This document shows positions 11,048 through 22,165 of a DNA stretch of 64,000 nt, one piece after another (within the stretch, counting starts at the first letter, position 1; every line of letters starts with the position of its first letter). The translations under genes were made by a program, and so were the position numbers. The stretch covers positions 101,357,552-101,421,551 of the forward strand of contig NC_073313.1 of NCBI RefSeq assembly GCF_027595985.1. The letters are read 5' to 3'. The stretch comes from Sorex araneus (taxonomy: Eukaryota > Chordata > Mammalia > Eulipotyphla > Soricidae). The notes beneath the pieces were generated by a model. That model was not told the origin of the DNA. It ran no database searches and saw only the letters and a program-made list of their open reading frames with translations.

Positions 11048-11804
11048 CTACAGACAGCAAGCAGATTGGGCAATAGTTGCCGATGTCGTGGAAGTCTCCC
11101 TTGTACAACAGAACAGTCCTGCCGGTTTTCCACTGGGATGCAACCTTGCATTAAGACAGGTAGTGTGTGAAGAGTCCAGTATATTGATGAGTACTGGCGG
11201 CAGATTCTTCTGTTGTTTGAGTTTGACCTTGTCCAGACCGGGTGCTGTATGCGTCTTTACTGATGAAATGGCATATCGGATTTCGGAAGGGAGGACATTG
11301 GGAATGACATATCCATCCTGCAGAATTTGGTATGTGGGCAGGTGGACGTGGCTGTCAGAGAGATCTGAGTAGAAGTCGTGAATAATTCTCTCCATTGCCC
11401 TTCTGGAAGATGTGATAGAAACATCATGACGTCGGAGGGCAGTCATCTTGGTCTTGTAGTTAGCAAAGGAAAGGCAAGCATTGTGAATACTTTTCCCGGC
11501 TTCTGCCTCATCAGCCAACACTGCTGCTCTTCTCTTTGAGGTCTTCCTTTATCGCTTCTCTGCACAGCTTTGCAAGCTTGGACTTTTGCTTGTGGTTGCC
11601 TGAAGCTTGTGCCAAACCACGTTGACGAATGAGCTCGAGAGTTTCCAAAGACAGGCATCTGTTTGTGACTTTCTCACTCTCAGCATTCTTCACACAGTCA
11701 TGGAGATGCTGAACCAGTGGATCATATTCCTTGTCGATATTGTCAAGGACGGCATCTTCCCACGTTGCCGCAATAGTGCCAAAGAGCTCCCAGTTGGTGG
11801 TCAT
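11048..11804 (-). pseudogene. RTE linker and reverse transcriptase N-terminal region, frameshifted
   Basis: Frame pieces at 11804-11511 and 11521-11048 cover the segment between endonuclease and RT palm: a basic helical region (RCLSLETLELIRQRG, KLAKLCREAIKEDLKEK) followed by the RT start (EIRYAISSVKTHTAPGLDK, equivalent to the PGPD-type motif). A frameshift near 11515 separates them. Further RT sequence continues toward 10600 with stops. Confidence 0.8.
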
Positions 11805-12056
11805 TCTGGGAGTTCTTTTCTTAAACTTAAACTTTGCAGACCTTTCTCCTCGCTCTGTGAAGTAGAATTTTGCACGAAGAAGTGTTCTGATCCCGTTTGG
11901 AACTTTGAGACAACAGTGACATCAGTAAGGCAAAACCTTCAATTGAATATGATGTGGTCAATTTCATTGTGGAACTGTCCACTGGGAGACTCCCATGTCC
12001 AGTGTGATGGTCTTGGTCAACATGATGAACTCAGACAGTCTCTCACCCTGATCACT

Positions 12057-12493
12057 CTATTCTAGGCCATGGGTCCCAATGTGGAGTTCTTCAGGCGACC
12101 TTCTCGGTCCTATCTTGGCATTAAAATCACCAACAGTGATATTGTAGAAGGTGTGGTCTTCTTTATAGAACCTCTCCAGTTCCACGTAGAACTTCTCAAT
12201 TTCTTCTTCGTTGTAGTTGGATGTTGGTGGGTAGACGACGAAGATAGAAACTGGCGGCAGTGAGCCACATCTATTCAAGCATAATCGTCTATTCGGGTTG
12301 TTAGGCATTCGAATGAATCAATACTCATGGCCAAGTTCGTGTTGATAAGGACACCATCCTCATGGATGCCTTGGTTGTCGCATATTCCAAGGAACAATTC
12401 TTCTCCAGTGTCAAAAATGGCATGATGTGATCGATGTCTTCTTGTTTTGGTCAGACCAATGACGTCGTACTTGATCTTCTGCGCTTGCACCAT
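12057..12493 (-). pseudogene. RTE apurinic-type endonuclease domain, frameshifted
   Basis: Two overlapping frames join into one endonuclease. The first (12493 down to about 12290) reads KYDVIGLTKTRRHRS and GVLINTNLAMSIDSF. The second (12308 to 12057) reads VYPPTSNYNEEEIEKFY and ends past VGDFNAKIGPRR. The GDFNA block is the conserved catalytic motif of APE-like LINE endonucleases. A frameshift near 12290-12300 separates the halves and a stop closes the frame at about 12057. The N-terminal start of the domain is not present. Confidence 0.85.
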
Positions 12494-12555
12494 CAGGTCC
12501 TCGATGGATGCTTCCGACAGACAATCATTTTAGTCTTTCTTCGTTTTGGCAGTCT

Positions 12556-12622
12556 AGTTTGTCCCTGAGGTTTTTTCAGGAGACTGAGCAAGGAGAGGCT
12601 GAAAACATCTCAGGGACAAACT
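12556..12622. repeat. Imperfect inverted repeat at RTE 5' junction
   Basis: Two 24-nt arms (12556-12579 and 12599-12622) are reverse complements with two mismatches, separated by 19 nt. The right arm runs into the TSD by three bases. Confidence 0.9.
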
Positions 12623-12632
12623 TGTAAACCTT

Positions 12633-12850
12633 AAGAAGAAATAAAGAACCAAGCCTATCAAAAATGGGTAGAGGTTAACATAAATTTCAACAAAGAAGAC
12701 ACACAAATAGCAGATAGGTATAAAGAAAACATACTCTTCAGCAATTTTTTTCAGGGAAATGCAAATCGAAACAGCAATGAGATATCACCTCACACCAGAG
12801 AGATTGGCACACATCAAAACATATGAGGCTGTAAACAGGATCAACTGAGA
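12633..12850 (+). mobile_element. L1 ORF2 fragment, right part of copy split by RTE
   Basis: Continues the L1 seen at 9640-9755: ATCAAAAATGGGTAGAGG, then GAAATGCAAATCGAAACAGC and ACACCAGAGAGATTGGCAC, all standard 3'-terminal ORF2 landmarks. Ends near 12850. Confidence 0.75.
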
Positions 12851-13910
12851 TAATCCATGTAAAGGGCACAGAGCCTACTCAATATCAGTACTCTAAATAT
12901 TGATTGCTTTTATTTCTGTTTACTTAACAAAACAGGATAATGACAAGACTGACAGAGAGGTGCTATCAAACACAGGTTGAGATTATGTTCTTTCATCACA
13001 AAGAATCTGCATATGGTTATGTATAGCAGTATGTGGTACAGCATGTTCCCTAATGAAAGTATGGCTATCAAGTTTCACAGATCCCCTGGAGATCTGTGAG
13101 TGAAGCCATTTATATTGAGCAATTATTTTCCCAGGCTCCAAAAGAGCCTTGGACATTTTTAATTTTATTTTTTCATTTGTTTTTTAACTGGCTTCTAGAT
13201 TTTTATCTCCCTTTCACCGAACTAAATATTCTGAAAACTCTGATCACATATCTACCTTCTCACCCCCTAAAGGTAAATAAATGTTTATAATTTCTTTATA
13301 TTGCTTAGTATTTACAGGAATGCTAAATGATAGGGAAATCTCTTTTATGAATAAATCAGTTAGCAGGACAGCATTTAGGCCTGTTTGAGGTCTACTGCAA
13401 GGCTATGATAATGCTTTGGAGTGGGATCTATCTTTATACTGAAGTAGACTGAAGTAGTAAGATCTTGACTTCAGATGTAAATAAACACTTCAAAAATGGG
13501 ATGTATTTCCACATATTATTCCTCAATAACTACCCATCTCAAGCCTACAGATGTATCTTATGATGTATCACTCTAGATTTCCCCATATGTATATATATAA
13601 AAGCTTATACACTAAGGATCTTAATTATGTCTTTATTTGCTTCCTCTTTCACAAAACTTTTGAAATTCAAAAGAAAGTATGACCATATTAAAAGGAGCTA
13701 ATGAAAATATTAACTAACCATCTAATATTTAATTTTAAATTTATTTGGTATTAAAATTAAATTATTTTAATTGTTTCCATTTATTAAATATTATTTAATA
13801 ACTCTTGGAGCTATCTTAATCTATAAAACTGTTATTCTTTTTTGCAATAACAGATTGATTTAGATGACTCTTTTCTATTAATTAGTGGAACCCCTACATA
13901 TTTTGGGTGA
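12851..13910. other. Unclassified AT-rich DNA
   Basis: No repeat recognised; a very A/T-rich block lies at about 13690-13810. The only plus frame above 60 codons (13096-13290) has no recognisable features. Confidence 0.5.
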
Positions 13911-14076
13911 GGGAGTGTTTTGGCCATACCTGGCCATACCCAGGACTTATTAACTCTGTGCTCAGGGATCACTTATGATGGGATTCAGGGGACCATAGGT
14001 AGTACTGGAGGTTGTGCCTAGTTTAACAGCACACCAAGCAAGGGCTTACATGCTTTCATTATCAATCTAGTCCCTG
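13911..14076 (-). mobile_element. SINE A, old
   Basis: Decayed reversed SINE A: CTGTGCTCAGGGATCAC, GGGGACCATAGGTAG and a degraded head ending AATCTAGTCCCT. Contains a small duplicated GGCCATACCT/GGCCATACCC at its left end. Confidence 0.65.
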
Positions 14077-14330
14077 AACAAATACAATTTTCAATAAGAA
14101 TCGTACTTATAAGTTAAGCAAGTTGCATTAATTTAAAAAATTATTAAAAGGGACACTAATGTTTTAGATACATGTTGGTTGACTGTAGAACCTATGTTAG
14201 TATATCTACTATTTGTTATAGAAACAATGTATGCCTTGTTTCTTATTTTTATTTGTGGTAGAGGAAGCTCTGGGTTGTTTAAGGAATCATTTAACTTACA
14301 TCCTTATATTTTAATTTATTATTTTGGTGA

Positions 14331-14483
14331 TTGGCGATGCTCAGAGATACTCAGATTCTACTGCTTCTGTGTTCAAGGGTCATTCCTAGTGGTATTTGGG
14401 GATTATTATTTGACAAGGATCTAAACCTGATCTATTATGTTTAAAGTAAGTACATTATCCCCTGAAACTATCTTTCTGGCCCT
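14331..14483 (-). mobile_element. SINE A, old
   Basis: Starts GGCGATGCTCAGAGATACTC, then GTGTTCAAGGGTCATTCC and a decayed head ending TTTCTGGCCCT. Strongly diverged. Confidence 0.65.
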
Positions 14484-15780
14484 ATAATCCTTATATTCCA
14501 TATAGTTACCCTTAGTATGTTATTTACTGTCCTATGAAGTAGATATATAAAGCTATTTGACAATTATTGACACAGATCTAGGGAAATTTAATAAGCTTAA
14601 TTTTATGCCAGTTGCTGAGGGCAATATAAATGGCAGGTGAAGGAGTTTCAGCTTTTTCTTAAAGGTAGTGAAGAACTATTAAAGCTTTTGAATAAAGGGA
14701 GCAATTTGTGGAATTAGATTTAGGTAAGTATTCACATATAATCTGTAAGTTTTATGAATAGGAGTGGAATTTGACAAGATAGTCAGCCAGGTCAGAATTA
14801 AAATGGGAGTAAGAATGGAGCATAGGAAATATTGATATCCATCAGACTTGAAAGGAGAAATTGATGAAACAAATAAAATAATAATATTTCTCAAGATTGG
14901 TTACTGGATAGAAATAGGCAACTAGAGAAGGAAAAGAGATAAGGGTTATTCTTAGTTTCATAATATAGTCATTTATAAATTTGAAAATCAATGTTGGAGT
15001 GAAGAGCAGATTGGATCCAGTGCTCCTTTATCTAAGGAAAATGGGCAGAAAATTTTGGGGAATTTAAGACATAATTTGGATGAGAGTACTTCTGAAGTTT
15101 TGTTGACAATAGTCTATCTTCACAGAGCTATTAAAATATTTAGTATTTGTACTTATAATGTAAAGGTATCTTGAAATAATCTACTCTTTAATTTCTTCAC
15201 TTTGCAGATGAAATCAATAGGCAAAGTAATTTACCCAATACCCACATTTCAGGATGGTGATGGCAAGTCAAATTATCTCTCAGTTTTTTCTATTCTTTGT
15301 TGAAATATAGAGACTGCAGACTGGAAACAGACTACTGATAGTTGTGTTTTACAAGAATACCTTGTTATATTACTGTTTATAAGTACACTCTGACTCTCTA
15401 TGGAAGGATATTATCAATCCTATTACCAAAGAAGTCATTATTGGCTATGTGACTTGCTTCAATCAGAGACCCGAGTGAGGCAATCTACAATGTTTCTGCA
15501 AGTATATTTAAGGTATGATTTCGGTGAATAGTTTAAAGTATATTATCCACCAGGTTTTCTTTTTCTTCTTCCATGAGATACTATCATTGGTATAAGTAGT
15601 TTTGTCAACCTGAGTCTGACTGAAAATAATATGGAGCAGAGACATAGCTGACTGCTGATGGGACAATACTAAAAAACAATTTTGAACTAAGTTTCTGGTT
15701 CATGTAAGTGCAGCATACCCTATAGAATGTGACTTAAGAGAGTATATTTTTAATGAGTTAATGGCTAATGTTTTAAAAGT
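14484..15780. other. Unclassified DNA
   Basis: Neither strand shows a known repeat or a credible coding frame. The minus frame at 14679-14894 is hydrophobic but lacks any motif. Confidence 0.5.
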
Positions 15781-15782
15781 TG

Positions 15783-15955
15783 GAGAGACCTGGGATTGGC
15801 TCAGTAATGGAATACCTACATGAACTTACATTCATGAGGATGTAAGTTCAATCACAAGTACAGAACTATATCATCAACTGTGATCCCTAGCACTGCTCGG
15901 TGCAGTCACTAAAGCCTCAGTACTGTGTAAAAGCATGTGAGCACTACAACTAAAA
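15783..15955 (+). mobile_element. tRNA-like SINE fragment of uncertain family
   Basis: A perfect A-box-like TGGCTCAGTAATGG lies at 15797-15810 and a B-box-like AAGTTCAATCAC at 15844-15855, spaced as in a tRNA-derived promoter. Between them GAACTTACAT and ATGTAAGTTC (15822-15831, 15840-15849) form a perfect 10-bp inverted repeat. The remainder (GATCCCTAGCACTGCTCGG) resembles the SINE A body. It could be an early relative of SINE A or another tRNA SINE. Confidence 0.5.
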
Positions 15956-16072
15956 TAGCTAATGAAATCATTAAGAAATACTCAAGAAAAAGAACTTTTC
16001 ACTTGTCACTTGTCATCCCGTTATTCATCAATTTGCTTGAGCAGGCACCAGTAAAGTCTCCATTTGTCCCTG

Positions 16073-16357
16073 TCATGTGCTAGATGCCCAATGACATCTG
16101 CTCGCTCCAGGGACAAGAAGAGCACCAAACCATTCTTTCAGGGTCTTAATGAAGAAGTCTGACCATCTCATATGTGGGCGACCAGGTGGTCTTTTGAAGT
16201 CTTGTGGAATCCAGTCGGTAACGACTCTAGTCCAGTGGTCATCTCTAAATCGCATTACGTGTCTGCCCCATCTGATTTTCAGTACCTTAGCAAATGAGAC
16301 AACGTCGCTGATCTTCACTCGTTGATGGAGTGCATAACGGCAGATTCCTTCTCTCAT
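16073..16357 (-). pseudogene. RTE C-terminal domain fragment
   Basis: A 94-codon open stretch reads KILRWGRHVMRFRDDHWTRV, then a TDWIPQDFKRPPGRPHMRW-type block and SDFFIKTL. The pattern (RW.gHv.R..D.rWt...l.W.P...KR..GRP..RW) is characteristic of C-termini in RTE polyproteins, including nematode ones. The remaining RT-C-terminal linker (16400-16880) is broken by stops. Confidence 0.82.
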
Positions 16358-16886
16358 TTAAGTGAAGCGTGATACACTAAGCATAGCTCTTTCGATTCCT
16401 CTTTTGGTGACCTGAATAGTGTTCACATCCTGTTTTCATAGGTCCCAGGTCTCTGAGGCATATGTCAGTACAGGAAGAACGATGGAGTCAAAAAGATGTG
16501 CCCAGCGCCAGAGGTTCTTCGTCCTCTTAACCACTTCTTCGATGCTCTTGAAGGCATTCCATGCTGCTTTCTTCCTCCAATGCAGCTCAGGTGCCAGGTC
16601 GTTTGTCATTTTGAGTTCTCAACATAGGTACACATAACTGCTGCATTCAGAGATGTCCGTTCCATTGAGAGCAAATGGAACATCAGGCACAGGTCCATTT
16701 CTCATGAACATTGTCTTGGTGAGATTCAGCTGCAGAGCAACCTTTCCACACTCACTGTCAAAGTCGGCAAGCATTTGTGCTGCTTGGCTGGTGTTATTAG
16801 AATGATGTCATCAGAGAAGCACCAATTACATGGAGGTGGTGTAGTTGCTGACTGTCTATCTTCACTCCAATTTCTTCCCATTCCAG

Positions 16887-17144
16887 TCATTGCATGATGT
16901 TCTCAAGGGTGGCACTGAAGAGTTTTGGTGAAATGGTATCACCCTGCCAAATCCCTCTCTTTATGTCGGTGATCACTTCTTTGTAGAATGGTGAGATCCT
17001 GGTGGTGAATCCACAGTACAGCTCGGGGAGGATCCTAATGTACTGAGTTTGAACGCCCTGTTTCACTAGGGCTTCAATGACTGCTTCAGTCTCAACAGAA
17101 TCAAAGGCTTTCTTTAAATCAATGAACGTTAGACAAAGCGGCAT
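16887..17144 (-). pseudogene. RTE reverse transcriptase palm fragment
   Basis: An open 85-codon stretch contains RT motif A (LTFIDLKKAFDSVET), then VIEALVKQGVQTQYIRIL, and GIWQGDTISPKLFSATLE, the fingers/palm block equivalent to GxxQGDxxSP of LINE reverse transcriptases. The frame stops at 16887, upstream of motif C, which continues in another frame. Confidence 0.85.
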
Positions 17145-17392
17145 ATGGAACTCTCATGAAACTTCAAAGAGCATAGTCATCATGTGGATATGGTCGATGT
17201 TGCTGAATCCTTTTTGGAACTGGGCTTGCTTGCATGGTTGTCCTCCATCTAGTGTTCTGCCTATTCAATAGAGGATGACTTGAGTGAACAGTTTGTAGAT
17301 GACAGACAACAGGCAGATCGGGTGATAGTTGCCAATGTCATGGATGTCTCCCTTCTTTTATAACAGTACAGTCCTGCTGGTTTTCCATTGAG

Positions 17393-17925
17393 ACAGCTAG
17401 AATGGATAGAGAGTATCACACAAAGTGAAATGAGTCAGAAAGAGAGGGACAGACATAGAAAGATTGCACTCATTTGTGGAGTATAGAATAAACATCACAT
17501 GAGGCTGACACCCAAGGACAGTAGATAAAAGGGCCAGGAGGATTGTCCCATAGCTGGAAGCCTGCTTCATGAGTGGAGTAGAGAAGGCAGCTGGAATAGA
17601 GAAGGGATCACTAAGAAAATGATGGCTGGAGGAACCAGTCAGGATAGGAAATGCGTGCTGAAAATAGATAATGGACCAAACATGATGAGCTCTCAGTGTC
17701 TGTGTTGCAAGCCATAATGCCCAAAAGTAGAGAGAGAGTATGGTGAATATTGTCTGCCATGGAGATATGGGGAGCGTGGAAACGGGGATATATTGAGGAT
17801 ATTGGTGGTGGGGAATGTGCACTGGTGGAGGGATGGATGTTTGATCATTGTGTGTTTGTAACCCAAAGCTTGTAACTATCTCACAGTGATTCAATAAAAT
17901 TAAATATGTGTATTAAATTAAGAAT
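17393..17925 (+). mobile_element. L1 3' UTR
   Basis: Plus-strand shrew L1 3' end: GTGAAATGAGTCAGAAAGAG, AGACATAGAAAGATTGCACT, the G-rich tract, GGGAATGTGCACTGGTGGAG, and terminal CACAGTGATTCAATAAAATT. The AATAAA serves as the element's own polyadenylation signal. Confidence 0.88.
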
Positions 17926-19720
17926 GAGATTACATAAAAAAAGACAGGTAGCATGTGAATTGCTGAGCTACTGCATTCATGAGCCAGTGTATTGTTATAT
18001 CTTACTGTGCGGTCATTAAGTCTTTTCTGAGGATTTACTAAGTTGTTTATTGCTAATTGAGCCTTCCATGTTGTTTCTGTTTATTGATCTTACTTGGTTT
18101 CTATGTTTCTTTCTCATCTAATTTATCATGACCCTATTGGGATTTCAGTATTGTGGAAGTTGGAGGTGTTGCTCCAGGAACTCCAGGAACTATAGAACAG
18201 GGCCAATTTTTATATAGCAGTGTTTCTGAGATGTGGTTATAGCTTCTAGGGCTTCTGAGAAGCACAGGGTTCTGGCGGATAGAGGCTGCCTTTCCCCACT
18301 CCAAGATGACCCCAGTGTTTTCAGCACAAACACTCATATTCCTGGAATTTCTGTTGATTTGTTTTTCTGCAGATATTTGTTGTGAAGCACTAGACTTGGA
18401 GCTATAGGGCATGGGTGTTCTGTGGGGGCTTTTCAAGAGCAGCAACTCAAGTCCTAGGGGGTTCCCATCCTTTTCAGCTGAAACACCAAAGTACCTGTGA
18501 ATTTTAGCAGCTTGGCTTGTGTCTCATCTGAGATTTGTCGTGAGTCTATAAAGCTGGTTAAGTGAATTTATGTGGTGGCAGTGGAGGGATGTAAACCAGA
18601 AGATAAGGATAAAAACATGCTGAGAAAATTGAGACAAGACACAAATTTTCATAAGTTCGTGTAGATAAAAAGGAGAAAAATTAGGCTGCAAGTGGCTTTG
18701 TATTCAAACCAATTCTCTTCCCTTTTATTTATTGTATTTATTATTTTGAAATCAGAAACTATACATATTTTAAAGCACTGGCTAGAGAGCCAGAAAGAAG
18801 AAGTCAGGATACTGGAGGAGCAAAGTCTTGGAGTCTCATTGAAGGTATGTGTGAAGAGCAAAAGTGAGACTCATTTTTGACTTAAGAAATAAGAAACTTT
18901 CATCCAAGACTTCTAATGCTGAATATAGGGTGCTAATGGATGACCAATACTGGCATAGCAGGGAGCAGTTAATAGAATAACTTATCTCTTTGGTTGCATT
19001 CTTGAATTATGAGCAAACAGGCAGTGAGGGATCAGATAACTGGGACTACCTTTTGTGGCTAGAACCTGATCCACATGCTCAGGTACAATATCAGTGCCTT
19101 TTTGAACCCATTTTATGCCAGTTCTTCAATTGAAATAATGTTTTCTGTTTCTTATAGATTAATATGATTAGGAAGGAAAAATGCATGATTTACTTTAATA
19201 ACAGGAAAGGTAATGCAAATGGTACCTGAGAAACTTGAAATGAAGTTAAGGTCCTTGAACTCTAAGAGGAAGACACATTTTATCAAACAGAGCTCTCTGA
19301 AGAAGAAATCCAGGGTAGAACATAAGGTATAATCAGTAATTTTCAGCCCCATAATCCTGCACATCTCGAGGAACTTGGTTGTTTGTATAGTGGTCCTTTC
19401 TACTCAGTGTTTACTATTTCACAGTATCTAAATTTCTGTCAACTCATACAGAGCTACTTAAGTTATATTAGCATCTCATTATCATCCTTCATTTAGGAAA
19501 AATAGAAAAATGTCCTATAAACGTTCTCTGTCATGCAGCAAAAATAGACAGCTACTACGTATCATGATATTCATGGACAGTGCTTCATTTCAACTGTGAT
19601 CATAAGATAACATTACCAAGGATTTTCTGGTGAGGTATTTATGGAAAATAAAGAAAATAACGTCTGTATTTTAATTTTAACACCTTAATTAAAGGAGCAG
19701 ATATAATGTCACTATATGCA
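17926..19720. other. Unclassified DNA, about 1.8 kb
   Basis: No repeat signature and no gene. The longest frame is a 103-codon minus ORF (18134-18445), low in complexity of evidence: no motif, no homologous neighbour frame and no splice context. Confidence 0.5.
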
Positions 19721-19964
19721 GTAGCACTGTAGCACTGTCATCCCGTTGTTCATAAATTTGCTCAAGCGGGCACCAGTAACGTCTCCGTTGTGAGACTTGT
19801 TACTGTTTTAGGCATATCAAATATGCCACAGATAGCTTGCCAAGCTCTGCCATGTGGCGGGATACTTTAATAGCTTGCTGGGCTATCAGAGAGGGACAGA
19901 GGAATCAAACCTGGGTTGGCCGAGTGCAAGGCAAACACCCTACCCACTGTGCTATTGCTCCAGT
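19721..19964 (-). mobile_element. SINE B, near full length
   Basis: Reversed SINE B with two (GTAGCACT) terminal repeats, the RTE-like tail, GGCATATCAAATATGCC, body and tRNA head ending ATTGCTCCAGTC. No clear TSD. Confidence 0.9.
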
Positions 19965-20089
19965 CTGTCATGGGGATGTTAGTTGGTTTAGAAGCTGATT
20001 ATATATCTGTCCCACAGGATATTTACTTTTGAAAGAAGCTAAAATTAATAAGACTATTATTTGTTACCCAAATCTTTTTTATGTTAATA

Positions 20090-20270
20090 TTGGTGTAAGA
20101 TTTTTATTTTGGCTATCATGATTTACAACTGTATAATACTGTACATAGTATGGTTTTATGAATACAATATTTCAACACCAGACCCAGCACCATAATCCTC
20201 ATTTCCCTTCATTATTGTCTTAGGCCCTTGTCTCACACTATGCACAAAAGTATCTAAAATGCATTAAAGA
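20090..20270 (-). mobile_element. L1 3' end fragment, old
   Basis: Contains ATCATGATTTACAACTG and ATATTTCAACACCAGACCC, complements of the L1 3' terminal region. A second, younger L1 3' end abuts it. Confidence 0.55.
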
Positions 20271-20690
20271 TCTTTTTTTTAAATTTATTTTTTCATTGGA
20301 TCACCATGTTGAAAGTTACAAAGCTTTCAGGCTTAAGTCTCAGTTACATAATGCTCGAACACCCATCCCTTCACCAGTGCATATATTCCACCACCAAGAA
20401 GCACAGTAAACCTGCCCCCATCCCCTCCCCCAACCCCAGCCCCCACCCCCGCCTGTGTAGTTGGTAAATTTCACTTTAGTTTCTCTTTACTTTGATTATA
20501 TACAAACAAAAAAACTCACTATTATTGTTTGGAGTTTCCCCCCCAGAGTCGGACCTGCTGGAAAAGAAGCATTTGATAATTTGTTTTCCATTGCTGAGAA
20601 TGAGGAGATATGAGGTTGTGTGGCCACAGTAGCAGCCGTGAGGTTCTAGTTTTCTTTATTTTAGTATTTTAGTGACTAAGTCCAGAAGAA
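20271..20690 (-). mobile_element. L1 3' UTR, severely 5'-truncated
   Basis: Starts with a T-run, then TTCATTGGATCACCATGTTG, CCCTTCACCAGTGCATATAT, a C-rich tract (complement of the G-rich 3' UTR), and CACTATTATTGTTTGGAG. Same subfamily as the insertions at 33670 and 34902. Confidence 0.85.
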
Positions 20691-20910
20691 TGCTATTAAG
20701 GAAAACATACTCAAAACCCCCCATGACTTGGAATGCAGTGGTATCTGCTACAATACAGTGCCATTGACCAAGCAAATGGGACAAAGGTAAAGAGATGTGA
20801 CAGCAGCTTCTTACCTTTATGCATATGAAGCTTATAATCTAGATTATAGATAAACCATGATAGTGCCTTTTTTGAACAAAGAAAAAAACAGTAAGCAAAA
20901 CTCTGCACTG

Positions 20911-22165
20911 CTAAAGAAACTATGACCAGAAATAAAAAGACAATCCACAGTCTCAGAAAAAATATTTATCCATCACCCATCTGAATAGGGGTTAATTTCA
21001 AAGATATATAAAACAATGGAGAATCTTATCAATAAAATAAAATAACCATATCAAAATGGGGAAAAGAAATAAACAGATAACTTCCTCAAAGAAGAGATAT
21101 CTATGGCCAAGCAGTATATTACAAAAAATGTTCTGTATAACTGATCATCACAGAAAAGCAAATCAAAGCAACAATGAGTTATCACCCCATGTCAGTGCTA
21201 TTGGCACATATCAAAGAATTCAAGCAACCAGTGTTTGCATGGATGTTGAGAATAGGAACCCTCATCCACTTCTGGTGGGAATGTAGACTTGTTCAACCCT
21301 TTGGGAAATCAATATGACCAGTTCTCAAAAAACTAAGAATTGATCTTTCAAAGGACCCAGTAACCCACTTATGGATATCTACCCCAAAGCCCAAAATACT
21401 GTACTCAAAAAAAGTTATCTATACACCTATCCTCATTGTAACACTCATCACAGAACACAATTCTGAAAATGACACAAATTTCCAAAAACACAAGACTTAA
21501 TAAACTATGGTATGCATACACAATGGACTATTACTTGACTCAAAGAAAAGATGAAATTAAATTTGCTACCACATCCCTCCCTCCTCCTTCCTCTTAAGTT
21601 CATATAATAGTCAACTGGATGGTGACTTGGGCTTTTAAAAAAACATTGTGTTTGACCTGTAGGGCTGGAGTGATAGCACAGTGGGAAGGGCATTTTCCTT
21701 GCACTCAGCCAACCCAGGTTCAATTCCTCCACCCCTCTCGGAGAGCCTGGCAAGTTACGGAGAGTATCCTGCCTGCAAGGCAGAGTCTGACAAGCTACCC
21801 GTGGCATATTCGATATGCCAAAAACAGTAACAATAACTCTCACAATGGAGACGTTACTGGTGCCCGCTCAAGCAAATCGATGAGCAACAGGACCACCCAT
21901 ATATAGAACTGAAGAACATTATACTGAGTGAATGAAGCCTGGGGAGCGACTGATACTAAGTTTTAAGGAGATTTAGTTTTTCTTCCCTTCCTTCAATGTA
22001 TTTATTTTCTGAATGTAAACTGGAAAAGGATAAGAGACAGAAGGTTACAGTGTGATGGTTGTAAGTGGTCTAACACAGGAGAAAATGTATAGCATCTCCA
22101 ATGTATAATGGAGTGCTTTATGTTTTGAAATATAAATCAAATAGATTAATTATGAACTTTGCTTA
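20911..22165 (+). mobile_element. Old L1 (ORF2 end and 3' UTR), split by SINE B
   Basis: ORF2 landmarks in order: GAAACTATGACCAG, TATCAAAATGGGGAAAAG, TGGTGGGAATGTAGACTTG, ACAATGGACTATTACTTGAC. After the SINE B at 21661-21895, the 3' UTR resumes with ACATTATACTGAGTGAATG. Frames are broken. Confidence 0.72.
21661..21895 (+). mobile_element. SINE B, near full length
   Basis: Full tRNA head (A box TAGCACAGTGG; B box GGTTCAATTCC), body, ATTCGATATGCC, the GTCTC/GAGAC-type hairpin region and the RTE-like tail to GATGAGCAACAGGACCA. The short terminal repeats are missing. Confidence 0.9.

Larger units (their letters stand above)
9756..12619 (-). mobile_element. RTE-clade LINE, nearly full length but inactive (RTE1_Sar-like), copy 1
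   Basis: A 2,864-bp element on the minus strand, flanked by a perfect 13-bp TSD ACTTGTAAACCTT (9743-9755 and 12620-12632). In sense order it carries an APE-type endonuclease, a reverse transcriptase and a C-terminal DHWTR..W.P...KRP.GRP domain. It ends in about 50 bp of tail plus ACAAGTGAT-type repeats, with no poly(A). The protein style matches nematode RTE polyproteins; I recall the shrew element being named RTE1_Sar. Several frameshifts and stops, and a damaged RT active site (FADN), make it dead. The 5' end is a fold-back (12556-12622), so the start of the endonuclease is missing. Confidence 0.9.
16000..17392 (-). mobile_element. RTE-clade LINE (RTE1_Sar-like), 5'-truncated, copy 2
   Basis: The minus strand carries the 3' half of the same element as copy 1: RT palm, C-terminal domain and the terminal tail. 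It ends with CACTTGTCACTTGTCATCCC on the plus strand, meaning (ACAAGTG)n in sense. The 5' break is at about 17392, where plus-strand L1 3' sequence begins. The catalytic motif is intact here (CFSDDIIL, about 16797-16830), unlike copy 1, but stops and frameshifts disrupt the frame. No TSD could be established. Confidence 0.88.

Noticed and set aside
10932-12065. Plus-strand open frames of 146 and 152 codons
   Set aside because: Antisense of the RTE endonuclease and RT; the recognisable protein lies on the minus strand.
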